This document shows positions 16,033 to 24,533 of a stretch of 64,000 nt of DNA, one piece after another. Within the stretch, counting starts at the first letter, position 1. The number at the start of each line of letters is the position of its first letter. Both the position numbers and the translations under genes were made by a program. The notes under the pieces are model-generated. The model saw only the letters and a program-made list of their open reading frames with translations, ran no database searches and was not told the DNA's origin. This DNA comes from Myxococcales bacterium (GTDB taxonomy: Bacteria > Myxococcota_A > Polyangia > Polyangiales > Polyangiaceae). The stretch covers positions 1 through 64,000 of the forward strand of contig JANYHK010000061.1 in the NCBI GenBank assembly GCA_025359105.1, given 5' to 3'.

Positions 16033-17796
16033 CTACTTGCGGCCGCCTCGCCTGAAGACCACCGTGCGCCGCTGTTCTTTCGGAACCGTCGGCGGCTGCA
16101 CGCTCGACAGCACCACGCGCTCGCCGGGTTTCAGGTCCACGATCCGTGGCTCCCCGGCGAGCTGCCATTCGGTGCCGTCCGAATACGGGAAGACCCACGG
16201 GGCCTTCGGGCCGAGGCCGACCGCCACCACCGCGTCGTCGCCGCCGCGGCCGGTCACGCTGACGCCGCTCTGCTCTTCGACGACACCGGCGAGGGTCGTG
16301 GGCTCGAACCCATCGCCTTGCAGTCGTCGCGCGAGGATGAGGAGCGCGACGAGGCTCCGCGCGAGGTCCGGGTCCTTCACCTCGGCGAACACGGTGAGCC
16401 AGAACGGCAGCGGCGCTTGGGCGACACCGACCGAGCCGAGGGCGCCGGTCTGGCGCCAGATCTGCGGCCCCAGCTGCGCGCACGTCGCGGCCAGCGCGCC
16501 GCTGTCGAGCTTGGGGTGACAGAAGTACGCGATGTCGCCGCGGCGATCGGCGACGAGCGAGCCGCCTTGTAGCATCGAGATCGCGACGAGGCGTGGATCG
16601 CCGCCCCCCGTCGATTCGATCTGGGTGCCGGTGATCGCCACCGTGGCCTCGCTGATCGCGCTCCCGCGCAGCGCCTGCGTCGCGTCCCACGCGAGATCTT
16701 CGGCGGCGACCCAGGCGGTGAACGACGGGAACACGACGCCGCGCTGCACGCGCTCCTTCAGGCCGAGAAGCCCGGCCACGCGAGCGGCCTGTGCGCGCGC
16801 GACGGTGACCGCGCCGCGGCCCTGGCGCCAAAGCGTCACGAGGCGTGGCGTCTCCGAGCACCACGCGATGCCGCCTTTCTCCGAGACGATCGGCCGCGCG
16901 CCGCCGGAGAGCCGCAGCGTGAGCGCGTCGGCGGGGTCCTCGCTCCATGCGACGAAGCAGCTCTCGCCGCCGCCGTCGATGAGCGCGAACGAGGGCCCGG
17001 GCGGCAGCGTGGCGACCACCGAGAAGCCCGCGCGGCGCAGCGGCTCCAGCGCGGGCGACGCCTCGAGCGGCGCGGGGTCGACCGGCGCGGCCGCGAGCTT
17101 CCTCTCACCGAGCCACGCGTCGAGCTGCTCGGCGGCGCAGTCCTCGCTGCGCTGCGACAACGTCGCGGGCCGCGGCTCCACGGCCCCGAGCCCGTCGACG
17201 TTGCCGATCGTCTTGCCGTCGACGCGGAGCATACGTAGCGCGCTGGCGCCGCGGACACTCGCCTTCTCCGGCGTGCACGCGCACCAGCCGATCGAGCGCT
17301 CGCCGGTCAGCGTTTCGCCGCCGTGCTCGAGCTCGAGCTTCGTGTCGCCCTCCGCCGGTCCGACGACGACGTAGCATCCCGGTTCGATCGCCTCTTCGAG
17401 TCGTCCCTCGCCCGTCGAGACCGGTGAGAACCCGCGCGCCTCGAACGTCGCCGTGGGTCCCGCCAGCGCGCGCTCGAGCGCCACGGCGTGCGCATGGCGC
17501 CCCCATACGAGGTAGGCCACGAGGCCCGTGGCGACCGCCGCCGCCGAGCCGATCGCGATGCGCTTTCGAAGGGCCCGCGTCGAGACCACGACGGCCGACT
17601 CCACGAGCACGCGCTTCTTGGCCATGGCCTCGGTCACCTCGCGCCGCGCACGCTCGTGCTCGGGGTGGTGACCGTCCAGGACGGAGAGGGCCCGCTCGAC
17701 CTCGGCCAGATCGTCCTTGGGCTTCGGGGGCGGCTCCGGTCGCGCCTTTTGCGCCCCCTTGGGCGGCGGCTTGCCGGGCAACTTGGGCTTCGTCAC
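16033..17796 (-). CDS. Single-pass membrane protein of unknown function
   Basis: About 587 aa. The first 35 residues are Lys/Pro-rich, followed by a helical cytoplasmic segment and one transmembrane helix (about 78-97, IAIGSAAAVATGLVAYLVW). The large C-terminal part has repeated Gly-rich beta segments and several GWC or AWC motifs (IGWCACTP, GIAWCSETP), suggesting internal duplication. The GTG at 17796 is used; a TTG at 17856 would extend the N-terminus but leaves almost no space to the divergent gene. The divergent neighbour is a zinc-ribbon membrane protein, so the two could share a promoter region and perhaps a process. No family recognised. Confidence 0.7.
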   Translation of the reverse strand: MTKPKLPGKPPPKGAQKARPEPPPKPKDDLAEVERALSVLDGHHPEHERARREVTEAMAKKRVLVESAVVVSTRALRKRIAIGSAAAVATGLVAYLVWGRHAHAVALERALAGPTATFEARGFSPVSTGEGRLEEAIEPGCYVVVGPAEGDTKLELEHGGETLTGERSIGWCACTPEKASVRGASALRMLRVDGKTIGNVDGLGAVEPRPATLSQRSEDCAAEQLDAWLGERKLAAAPVDPAPLEASPALEPLRRAGFSVVATLPPGPSFALIDGGGESCFVAWSEDPADALTLRLSGGARPIVSEKGGIAWCSETPRLVTLWRQGRGAVTVARAQAARVAGLLGLKERVQRGVVFPSFTAWVAAEDLAWDATQALRGSAISEATVAITGTQIESTGGGDPRLVAISMLQGGSLVADRRGDIAYFCHPKLDSGALAATCAQLGPQIWRQTGALGSVGVAQAPLPFWLTVFAEVKDPDLARSLVALLILARRLQGDGFEPTTLAGVVEEQSGVSVTGRGGDDAVVAVGLGPKAPWVFPYSDGTEWQLAGEPRIVDLKPGERVVLSSVQPPTVPKEQRRTVVFRRGGRK

Positions 17797-17870
17797 AGCC
17801 GGCCAGCGTACATCAGGTGTACCCTGTTTGGCGGCCCGCCCCTCCTTCGGAGACAATGGGGGCTCCGCCC

Positions 17871-20390
17871 ATGGCGACCGACGACCTCAACCTAGCTGAC
17901 GGGCCTGCTGAGGCGCTGACGACGACGAGCGCCGGCGACGTCGACCGCATCGCGCGTGAGTCGCTCAAGGCGTGGGCGAAAAAAACGGTGGGGGCGCCGC
18001 GCCGGCTCGACAAGATGGTCTCGCTGGTGCGGCAGGACGAGCAGGACTTCGTCCGCGTCGCCACCGAGATCCACCGCCGCGAGATCGTCGAGCAGCGCGC
18101 TCCCGCGCCCCCCGACGTGCAGCGTCGGCCGCCCGCGCCGATCTTCTTCGACCTGCGCACCGTCGATCCGTGGTCGATCTCACCCGAGGAGCTGCGTACG
18201 GCGACGGAGAAGGTCGACACGTGCAGCAGTTGCGGAGGGCGGGCGTCAACGTCGTGCCCAACCTGCGGCGGCAGCGGTCGTTCGCCTTGCGGCACGTGCG
18301 GCGGCTCCGGCCGGAACGCTCAGGGCACCGCGGCGTGCCCGGCGTGCGCCGGCGCCGGGGCCATCGGCTGCGGGCCGTGCGGCACCGGCGGCGTCGTCGG
18401 ATGCGCGGCGTGCGCCGGGCAAGGAATGCAGCTCGTGTGGCTCACCTACACGCAGGAGGCGCGGCTCGACGTGCGCGTGCTCCCCGAGGGGAGGATCACC
18501 GAGACCTATCCCCAGCTCGCCGAGCCGAAGATCCTCACGCGCACCGATCTCGCCCCCTTCGTCGTCTACGGCGCGACGCTCTCGAGCGGCCTCGTCCCGA
18601 GCGGCGCCCTCGCCCTCGAGGAGTACGAGCGCCTCATGCGCCACCGGCCGCCGGTGGACACGCGCCTCGAGCGCGTGAGCCAGCAGCAGTACGTCCGCTT
18701 CGGCGCCGTCCGGCGCGAGCTCGCGTACGAGATGGCGGGGCGCCGCGGCAAGCTGATCCTGTCCGGTGCGCGCTGCGCCGTCGAGGTCGGGCCCGACACG
18801 CTCAGCCCTGTGCGTGCGCGCGTGACGCTCTGGGCCGGCGCGTCCGCGGTCTGGGGGCTCGTCCTCTTCCTCCTCTACCTCGCGCTGCGCGGCTCGACCG
18901 TGTACTTCCGCAACTGGAACCTCGGCATCGGGTTCTTCCTCCTGCTCGCGTTCGCCGCCCTCGTCGCCACGAGCGGTGCCGTCCTCCGCATGCTCGGTGT
19001 CGGCTTCAAGCTGCAGCGCCCGCTGCCGATGGAGATCGCGTACCCGCTCGTGCTCGTCGGCGCGCTCTTCGCGACGACGGTGGTGAAGACCGCGTCGTCC
19101 CCGAGCGTCGCCGACGCGCGCGCGGTGATCACGGCGGGCAACGCGGCGCGCGCTGTCGTGATCATCGACGCCCTCGAGTCCATCGGGACGGACGCCACCG
19201 AGGTCGGCGCGCTCCGCGACGACGTCGCGATCCTCGAGGCCTCGCGGCTCCATGGCGACGAGCGAGTGGCCCGCCTCGACGAGATCGCCGCGCAGGGCGG
19301 GACGCGCGCCGCCGACGCGGCGAAGCTCGCGCGCGAGGACAAGCTCTTGCGCGTCCGGGCGCTCGTCGCTTCGCAGAAGCTGACCGAGGCGCTCGATCTG
19401 GCCGACCACATCTTCGTCGGCGCCGATCGTGAGCTGCCGGAGGTGCAGGAGGTGCGCGCCGCCGTCTACGACGCGGAGCTCCGGCAGTGCGGCGCCGACC
19501 CTTGTCGCTTCATCGCCGCGCGAAAGGCCGAGCGCGCGAGCCCGACCCCTGAGCGCGCAGCGCGCACGCGCGACCTTCGGGTGAAGCTCCTCGACGCGGT
19601 GACGGTCGACGAGCGTCCCGCCGAGACCACGATCAACCGCCTGCGTCGCGCCCGCATCCTCGACGCCGCCTCGCAGGCGATCGCCGGCGTCGTGGGCGAC
19701 GACAGCGAGCTCGCCGAGAGGACGCGCGCCGCGCAGCGTTGGGCACAGAAGGCGCGCGAGGCCGTGCCGCTCATCGGCTCCGATCGCGGCGTCGTGGAAG
19801 AGCTGCTCGGCAAGATCGACGACGACGGCGGCAAGCTCCACACCGTCATCGAGGGGATCGGCGTCTACCTCTCCACCGACCGCCGCACCGACATCGTCAA
19901 CGGCGTCTACGTCGTCGGCGAGTCGAAGGACACGCGCCAGCAGGGGGTCAAAATAGACTACCTCCCGTCGCTCCTCCTCTCGAAGGCCGTCGGCCACCCG
20001 GCGCAGATCATTCTGCCGGGCAAGCCGGTCGCGGGCGCGAAGGAGCCGCCGCTGTCACAGACGGCGTGGAACGAAGCGGGCATTCCGATCGTCGCGCGAT
20101 GGCGTGACGGCGTCTTCGTCGAGCTGCGCATCGGCGAGGCGAACCCCGGCGGTCCCCCTCCGCCGCCTCGCCCCGGCGCTTACGGCCGCGTGGCGCAGCT
20201 TCGCATCACGGCGTACCCCGGCGGTCTCGTCACCGTCGACGGCGTCGCGTACGGCCGAGACTCGGTCGGCCCCATCAAGGTGCGCACGGGCAAGCACGAG
20301 GTGAAAGTGAAGAACAGCTTCCTCGGCGACCACATCCACCCCATCGAGCTAAAGGACGGCCAGAACGACGAGATCGTCCTGGTCTGGTAG
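17871..20390 (+). CDS. Membrane protein with DnaJ-like CxxCxGxG zinc-ribbon array
   Basis: An 839-aa protein. Residues about 105-185 hold seven closely spaced CxxC(G) units (CSSCGG, CPTCGGSG, CGTCGGSG, CPACAGAG, CGPCGTGG, CAACAGQG), like the Cys-rich domain of DnaJ but with no J-domain. Three transmembrane helices lie near 320-420. They are followed by a long helical region with TPR-like duty (about 420-660) and a C-terminal beta domain with PEGA-like text (YPGGLVTVDGVAYG). The ATG at 17871 is used; an ATG at 17856 in the same frame would add five residues. Possibly an envelope chaperone or scaffold; that is inference, and no exact family is known to me. Confidence 0.75.
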   Translation: MATDDLNLADGPAEALTTTSAGDVDRIARESLKAWAKKTVGAPRRLDKMVSLVRQDEQDFVRVATEIHRREIVEQRAPAPPDVQRRPPAPIFFDLRTVDPWSISPEELRTATEKVDTCSSCGGRASTSCPTCGGSGRSPCGTCGGSGRNAQGTAACPACAGAGAIGCGPCGTGGVVGCAACAGQGMQLVWLTYTQEARLDVRVLPEGRITETYPQLAEPKILTRTDLAPFVVYGATLSSGLVPSGALALEEYERLMRHRPPVDTRLERVSQQQYVRFGAVRRELAYEMAGRRGKLILSGARCAVEVGPDTLSPVRARVTLWAGASAVWGLVLFLLYLALRGSTVYFRNWNLGIGFFLLLAFAALVATSGAVLRMLGVGFKLQRPLPMEIAYPLVLVGALFATTVVKTASSPSVADARAVITAGNAARAVVIIDALESIGTDATEVGALRDDVAILEASRLHGDERVARLDEIAAQGGTRAADAAKLAREDKLLRVRALVASQKLTEALDLADHIFVGADRELPEVQEVRAAVYDAELRQCGADPCRFIAARKAERASPTPERAARTRDLRVKLLDAVTVDERPAETTINRLRRARILDAASQAIAGVVGDDSELAERTRAAQRWAQKAREAVPLIGSDRGVVEELLGKIDDDGGKLHTVIEGIGVYLSTDRRTDIVNGVYVVGESKDTRQQGVKIDYLPSLLLSKAVGHPAQIILPGKPVAGAKEPPLSQTAWNEAGIPIVARWRDGVFVELRIGEANPGGPPPPPRPGAYGRVAQLRITAYPGGLVTVDGVAYGRDSVGPIKVRTGKHEVKVKNSFLGDHIHPIELKDGQNDEIVLVW

Positions 20391-20409
20391 CCGTGGTAAC
20401 CAGGCTCGC

Positions 20410-21129
20410 ATGAAGAAGTTGTCCCTGGGTGGCCTCGACGCGGTGCTCACCGGCGGCACCGATCGCGAAGGGGGCGGCGACGGCCCGCTCGTCGTCCTCC
20501 TTCATGGCTTCGGCGCGCCGGGCGACGATCTCGTCGCGCTCCACCGCGTCATCGAGGCCCCGCCCGGCACGCGTTTCCTCTTCCCGGTGGCGCCGCTCGC
20601 CCTGCCCGCCGCCTACGGCGCGGGGCGCGCGTGGTGGCACATCGACATGGCCGCGCTCGACCGTGCGATGCGCGATGGCACCGTCCGCGATCTCTCTCGC
20701 GACGTGCCGGAGGGACTGCTCGACGCCCGTGCGAAAGCGCAGGCGCTCCTCACCGAGGCTGCGACGCTCCTCTCGCCGTCCGCGATCGTCCTCGGCGGCT
20801 TCTCGCAAGGCGCGATGCTCGCCTGCGACGTGACGCTCCATTCCGAGGTCGCGCTCGCCGGGCTCGTCCTCTTCTCGGGTACGCTCCTCGCGGAGGCCGA
20901 GTGGACCGCGCGCATGGCGTCGCGCAAGGGGCTTCCCGTTCTCCAATCGCACGGCCGGCAGGACCCGCTCCTCGCCTTCGAGATGGCCGAGCGCCTTCGC
21001 GATCTCCTGAAGGAAGCCGGGCTCGACGTGACGTGGATCCCGTTCACCGGCGGGCACGGCATCCCGCCCGCCGCCCTGGATGGCTTGCGCCCGTTCCTCG
21101 CGAAGGCATTCGCCGCCGTTCAGCTGTAG
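20410..21129 (+). CDS. Phospholipase/carboxylesterase family alpha/beta hydrolase
   Basis: A 239-aa alpha/beta hydrolase of the YpfH/EstB-like group. The oxyanion-hole strand VVLLHGFGAPGDD, nucleophile elbow GGFSQGAM (Ser132), acid HGRQDPLL (Asp185) and base GGHGIP (His216) are all present. No signal peptide, so cytoplasmic. The family hydrolyses short acyl esters; the natural substrate is unknown. The stop overlaps the convergent diguanylate-cyclase gene by 10 nt. Confidence 0.92.
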   Translation: MKKLSLGGLDAVLTGGTDREGGGDGPLVVLLHGFGAPGDDLVALHRVIEAPPGTRFLFPVAPLALPAAYGAGRAWWHIDMAALDRAMRDGTVRDLSRDVPEGLLDARAKAQALLTEAATLLSPSAIVLGGFSQGAMLACDVTLHSEVALAGLVLFSGTLLAEAEWTARMASRKGLPVLQSHGRQDPLLAFEMAERLRDLLKEAGLDVTWIPFTGGHGIPPAALDGLRPFLAKAFAAVQL

Positions 21130-22040
21130 CGCATGACGCGGTTGCGGCCGCCGCGCTTGGCGGCGTAGAGCGCCTCATCGGCCGCGGCGACGAGCTGCAC
21201 CGACGACTGGGCCGCGAACTCCGGCATGCCAGCCACGCCGAGGCTCACGGTCACCGCCAGCCGCGTCCCGCTCGACTCGAAGGGCGTCGCCTCCACCAGC
21301 GAGCGGATGCGCTCGGCGAGGATGTACGCCTGCTCGCGCGACACGCCGCGGCAGATCACGGCGAACTCTTCGCCGCCGTAGCGGGCGAACACGTCCTCGG
21401 CGCGGAGCGTTCGCACAACGACCTGCGCCAGCGTCACGAGCACGGCGTCGCCGGCGAGGTGGCCGTGCGTGTCGTTGACGCGCTTGAAGAAGTCGACGTC
21501 GAGCATGATGAGCGACAGATTCGTCTGGTGACGCCGCGCGTACGCGAGCTCGGTGTCGAGGCGCGTGAGGAAGTACTTCTTGTTGAACGCGCCGGTGAGC
21601 CCGTCGCGCAGCGCGGCATCGTACATCTGCCGCTGGAAGTTCTCCTCGAGCTCGTCGTGCAGAGTGAATTTCACGAGGGCGTTCGGGCCGAAATGGATCT
21701 TATCTTCGGCGCGCAGGACACGCGATGCGATGCGCTCGTCGTTCACGAAGGTGCCGTTCGCGCTCTTCAGGTCCTCGAGCACCCAGTCGCCGCTCGGGGC
21801 GAGTCGCATCTTCGCGTGACGGCGCGAGACGCCGTCGTCGTCGAAGCGGATGTTCGACTGCGGCGAGCGCCCGAGGATCAGCTCGCCGTCGTCGAGGCGG
21901 AACGTTTCGCCCACATGGGTGCCGACGAGCACGATGAGGTACGGCGTCAGCGTACGCCCGCGCTGGCCGCTCCCTGTGAGCCCCGTGATCCTCGTGATCG
22001 AGGTCGCCTCTTCGTGGTCGGAGGGATTCCGCGGCGCCAT
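21120..22040 (-). CDS. FHA-GGDEF diguanylate cyclase
   Basis: A 306-aa protein. An FHA phosphothreonine-binding domain occupies about 35-125 (LILGRSPQSNIRFDDDGVSR, then SANGTFVND). A GGDEF domain with an intact GGEEF signature (residues 222-226) follows, and an inhibitory-site RxxD (RAED, 213-216) sits exactly five residues before it. It should make c-di-GMP from two GTP and be product-inhibited. The FHA domain implies control by Ser/Thr kinase phosphorylation, plausible here because two such kinases are encoded in the window. It lies close to an EAL protein at 22966. Cytoplasmic. Confidence 0.94.
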   Translation of the reverse strand: MAPRNPSDHEEATSITRITGLTGSGQRGRTLTPYLIVLVGTHVGETFRLDDGELILGRSPQSNIRFDDDGVSRRHAKMRLAPSGDWVLEDLKSANGTFVNDERIASRVLRAEDKIHFGPNALVKFTLHDELEENFQRQMYDAALRDGLTGAFNKKYFLTRLDTELAYARRHQTNLSLIMLDVDFFKRVNDTHGHLAGDAVLVTLAQVVVRTLRAEDVFARYGGEEFAVICRGVSREQAYILAERIRSLVEATPFESSGTRLAVTVSLGVAGMPEFAAQSSVQLVAAADEALYAAKRGGRNRVMRYS

Positions 22041-22133
22041 GCGTGTTACCTTGAGGATCGCACTCTGGGGTTCGTACGGTCAAGCGCACGGCCGCGCGTG
22101 AGCGCGCAGGTGCGGACGTGAGGAGAGTGGGCT

Positions 22134-22913
22134 TTGTGTGAGCTTCTTGGGATGGAGTGCAACGTCCCGACGGACATCGTCTTCTCGTTCTCCGGCCTCG
22201 CCGTACGTGGTGGACGGCGGGGACCGCATCGCGACGGCTGGGGTCTCTGCTTGTACGAAGATCGCGCGGTCCGCGCCTTCCTCGAGCCCACCGCCGCCGC
22301 CGCCTCGCCGCTCGCGCGCTTTCTCCGTGAAAATCCCATCAAGACGCTGCTCGCCGTCGCGCACGTGCGGAAGAAGACGCGGGGCAAGGCGTCTCTCGCG
22401 AACACGCACCCCTTCGTGCGCGAGCTCTGGGGGCGGACCTTCGTGTTCGCCCACAACGGCACCATCAAGAACGCGCGTGCACATCGCCTCGGGCGGTTTC
22501 ACCCCATCGGCGAGACGGACAGCGAGCACGCGTTCTGCCTGATCATGGACGCTCTCGACCGGGCGTTTCCCCGCTACCCCCGCACCCGCCGCGCCCTCTG
22601 GGAGGCGGTCGCAGAGGTCGGGGGCCGGCTCGGCAAGAACGGGACGTTCAACTTCCTCCTCGGCGACGGCACCCACCTCTTCGCGCGCTGCGCGACGAAG
22701 CTCCACTACATCGTGCGCAAAGCCCCCTTTCGCCAGGCCACCCTGTCCGACGAAGACATCGTCGTCGACTTCGCCGCGGTCACGACGCCCAGCGACCGCG
22801 TCGCCGTCGTCGCCACGATGCCGCTCACCCGCGACGAGGTGTGGACCCAGGGTAAGCCTGGTCACATGTGGGTGTTCGACCACGGCGCGCTGCAGGCCAC
22901 GCTTCGCTCGTGA
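22134..22913 (+). CDS. Class II glutamine amidotransferase (YafJ-like)
   Basis: A 259-aa Ntn-type amidotransferase domain. The TTG start is followed directly by TGT, placing the catalytic Cys at position 2 (MCELLGMEC), as the family requires after Met removal; GGAG lies upstream. Other conserved pieces are HRDGWGLCLYE, VAHVRKKTRG, THPFVRELWG, FAHNGTI and GETDSEHAFC. It resembles YafJ/EgtC-type stand-alone domains. The acceptor substrate is unknown. Divergent from the FHA-GGDEF gene. Confidence 0.9.
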   Translation: MCELLGMECNVPTDIVFSFSGLAVRGGRRGPHRDGWGLCLYEDRAVRAFLEPTAAAASPLARFLRENPIKTLLAVAHVRKKTRGKASLANTHPFVRELWGRTFVFAHNGTIKNARAHRLGRFHPIGETDSEHAFCLIMDALDRAFPRYPRTRRALWEAVAEVGGRLGKNGTFNFLLGDGTHLFARCATKLHYIVRKAPFRQATLSDEDIVVDFAAVTTPSDRVAVVATMPLTRDEVWTQGKPGHMWVFDHGALQATLRS

Positions 22914-22965
22914 GGGCTAGGCGTATCTTTTTCGACGCGCCGCCGTCTATGCTCAGACACCAGTC

Positions 22966-23685
22966 TTGAGCCCGGACTCGCCCATCACCCGCCTGATCGC
23001 GAACAGAGATCTGTTCGTCGTCTTCCAGCCGATCGTCGACGTGCGGACCCACGCCACGTTCGCCTACGAGGCGCTCGTGCGAACGAAGTCGAAGGACTTC
23101 AACGGACCGCCCGCGATGTTCGACGCCGCGGTGCAGTCGGAGTGCGCGGGCAAGCTCGGGCGCCTCATTCGTCAGGTCGCCGTCGAGGGGTGCTCGACGC
23201 ACCCGCTCTTCCTGAACGTGCACCCGAACGAGCTGAACGAGCATTTCATCGTGCAGCCCGACGATCCCATCTTCAGGCACACCGAAGAGGTGTTCCTCGA
23301 GATCACCGAGGCGGTGCCGCTCAGCCACTTCCGCCTGTGCCAGAACGTGCTCCACGAGGTGCGCGGGCGCGGCGTCTACCTCGTCGTCGACGATCTCGGC
23401 GCCGGCTACTCCAATCTGAAGTACATCGCCGATCTGCACCCGCGCGTCGTGAAGCTCGATCGCAACCTCATCGCCGGACTGTCGCTCCACTCGCGGCTCT
23501 TCAAGTTGGTGAAGTCGATCGTCGTGCTCTGCCGCGATCTCGGCGCGCAGGTCGTAGCCGAGGGCATCGAGACACGGCAGGAGCTCGAGGCCGCGCGCGA
23601 GGCCGGGGCGCATTATGCGCAGGGCTATCTCCTCGCGCGCCCGGCGTTTCCGATGCCGGTCGCGGTTTGGCCCGAAGGGCTCTAG
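22966..23685 (+). CDS. EAL-domain c-di-GMP phosphodiesterase
   Basis: A 239-aa protein that is essentially a bare EAL domain. The EAL signature is in YEALVR, and the metal/catalytic residues are in NVHPNEL, FLEITE, VVDDLGAGYSN, KLDR and AEGIETRQE. It ends QGYLLARP. The DDFGTG motif is changed to DDLGAG, but both Asp residues are kept, so it is probably active. No sensor domain is attached. The start is a TTG at 22966. It may oppose the FHA-GGDEF enzyme encoded 0.9 kb upstream. Confidence 0.9.
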   Translation: MSPDSPITRLIANRDLFVVFQPIVDVRTHATFAYEALVRTKSKDFNGPPAMFDAAVQSECAGKLGRLIRQVAVEGCSTHPLFLNVHPNELNEHFIVQPDDPIFRHTEEVFLEITEAVPLSHFRLCQNVLHEVRGRGVYLVVDDLGAGYSNLKYIADLHPRVVKLDRNLIAGLSLHSRLFKLVKSIVVLCRDLGAQVVAEGIETRQELEAAREAGAHYAQGYLLARPAFPMPVAVWPEGL

Positions 23686-23698
23686 GGGTTGCACGCGC

Positions 23699-23833
23699 GG
23701 CTTGGTGGGCTCGCCTCTCCTTCGCCGCGTCTGAGGAGCGTGGGGCGCCGGCGGATGCGGTACACGCCTAGCGTTCGCGGGCCCGCCGGCGCTAACGCTC
23801 GACGCGGCGAAGGAGAGGCGAGCCCACCAAGCC
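23699..23833. repeat. Large nested inverted repeat (33-bp perfect arms)
   Basis: Arms 23699-23731 and 23801-23833 are perfectly complementary over 33 bp. Inside, 23736-23741 pairs with 23795-23800 and 23745-23754 pairs with 23783-23792, leaving a 28-nt terminal loop. The result is an almost continuous hairpin of about 135 nt. It begins just after the EAL gene stop and contains no credible gene. No flanking target duplication was seen. It could be a transposon relic (MITE-like) or a structured RNA. Confidence 0.9.
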
Positions 23834-23974
23834 CTTGGAGCTCAGGGCGCGGGGAGCTGGCCGGCGACTCCCGGAACTTCTTCTCCTGCCCAACTCCCGA
23901 AACTCCTCGCCGGAGCCCGTCTTGAGCTGAGATGCGGGGCAGCGTACGGCGCCCCCGCGTACGACGCCGCGTTC

Positions 23975-24307
23975 CTACGAGATCGATGCGCTCCGGGTGA
24001 GCGCGTCGTCATGCGCGGCCTGGTCACCAGCAAAGCGCGCCTCGTTCGCGATGCGCTCGAGCTCAGAGCGCGCGTCGTCCAGGAGACCAAGGGCGATGTA
24101 ACCCTCGGCGAGCCGCCGCCGAATGTCGCGCCGCTCTGGAGCGAGGTTCAGCACCTGCTTGTGCACCGCGACCGCCTTGAGGTCGAACCCCGCACTCTCT
24201 GCCCACGTAGCAAACGCGAGATACTCACCAATCGCCGCGGCGACGTCGCCTGTCTTCGCAAAGGCATCGCCACGTCTCAGGTACTCGCGCGCGGCATCCT
24301 GGTCCAC
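23975..24307 (-). CDS. Small TPR-like protein
   Basis: A 110-aa all-helical protein with three TPR-like units: AREYLRRGDAFAKTGDVAAA, then AVAVHKQVLNLAPERRDIRR, then RLAEGYIALGLLDDARSELE. There is no signal peptide, so a cytoplasmic protein-protein interaction role is likely. It lies downstream of the YceI gene on the same strand, separated by about 225 nt containing a tRNA-like fold. No partner is evident. Confidence 0.7.
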   Translation of the reverse strand: MDQDAAREYLRRGDAFAKTGDVAAAIGEYLAFATWAESAGFDLKAVAVHKQVLNLAPERRDIRRRLAEGYIALGLLDDARSELERIANEARFAGDQAAHDDALTRSASIS

Positions 24308-24331
24308 GTCGACATCTTAACGGCATTCCGG

Positions 24332-24414
24332 CGCAGGCGGAGGAGTCGAACCTCCACGATTCACCGATCACCCTGGAGGGCGGCTCCCCGGAGCCTTTTC
24401 TGTCGGTGCCTGCG
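24332..24414 (-). other. tRNA-like structured segment (not a canonical tRNA)
   Basis: On the minus strand, a perfect T-arm (GGAGG-TTCGACT-CCTCC, 24355-24339) is followed directly by GCCTGCG (24338-24332). That stretch pairs with CGCAGGC at 24414-24408, giving a 7-bp acceptor-like stem. The 52 nt between contain ACCGA/TCGGT pairing and two small hairpins (24382-24395 and 24371-24380), but no recognisable D-arm, anticodon arm or encoded CCA. It may be a degenerate tRNA or another RNA. On the plus strand the 24382-24395 hairpin followed by TTTT resembles a weak terminator. Confidence 0.3.
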
Positions 24415-24533
24415 TGCTTGGAAGATAAGCATCGGGTGTGCCAGGGGCAACATAACGGCAAGTTCTCGATGTTGCTCGGCGCGGGCGCTCACGACCGCCA
24501 ATTTTTCGGCGCCGAGCGTCGAAATTTCCGCCT

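Noticed and set aside
23842-24090. Small minus-strand open frame next to the giant hairpin
   Set aside because: Ser/Arg/Ala-rich with no homology cues, overlaps the real TPR gene, and has no RBS.
24332-24414. Selenocysteine tRNA (selC)
   Set aside because: T-arm and 7-bp acceptor fit a tRNA, but there is no 8-bp acceptor, no TCA anticodon loop and no D-arm; length and inner folds do not match.
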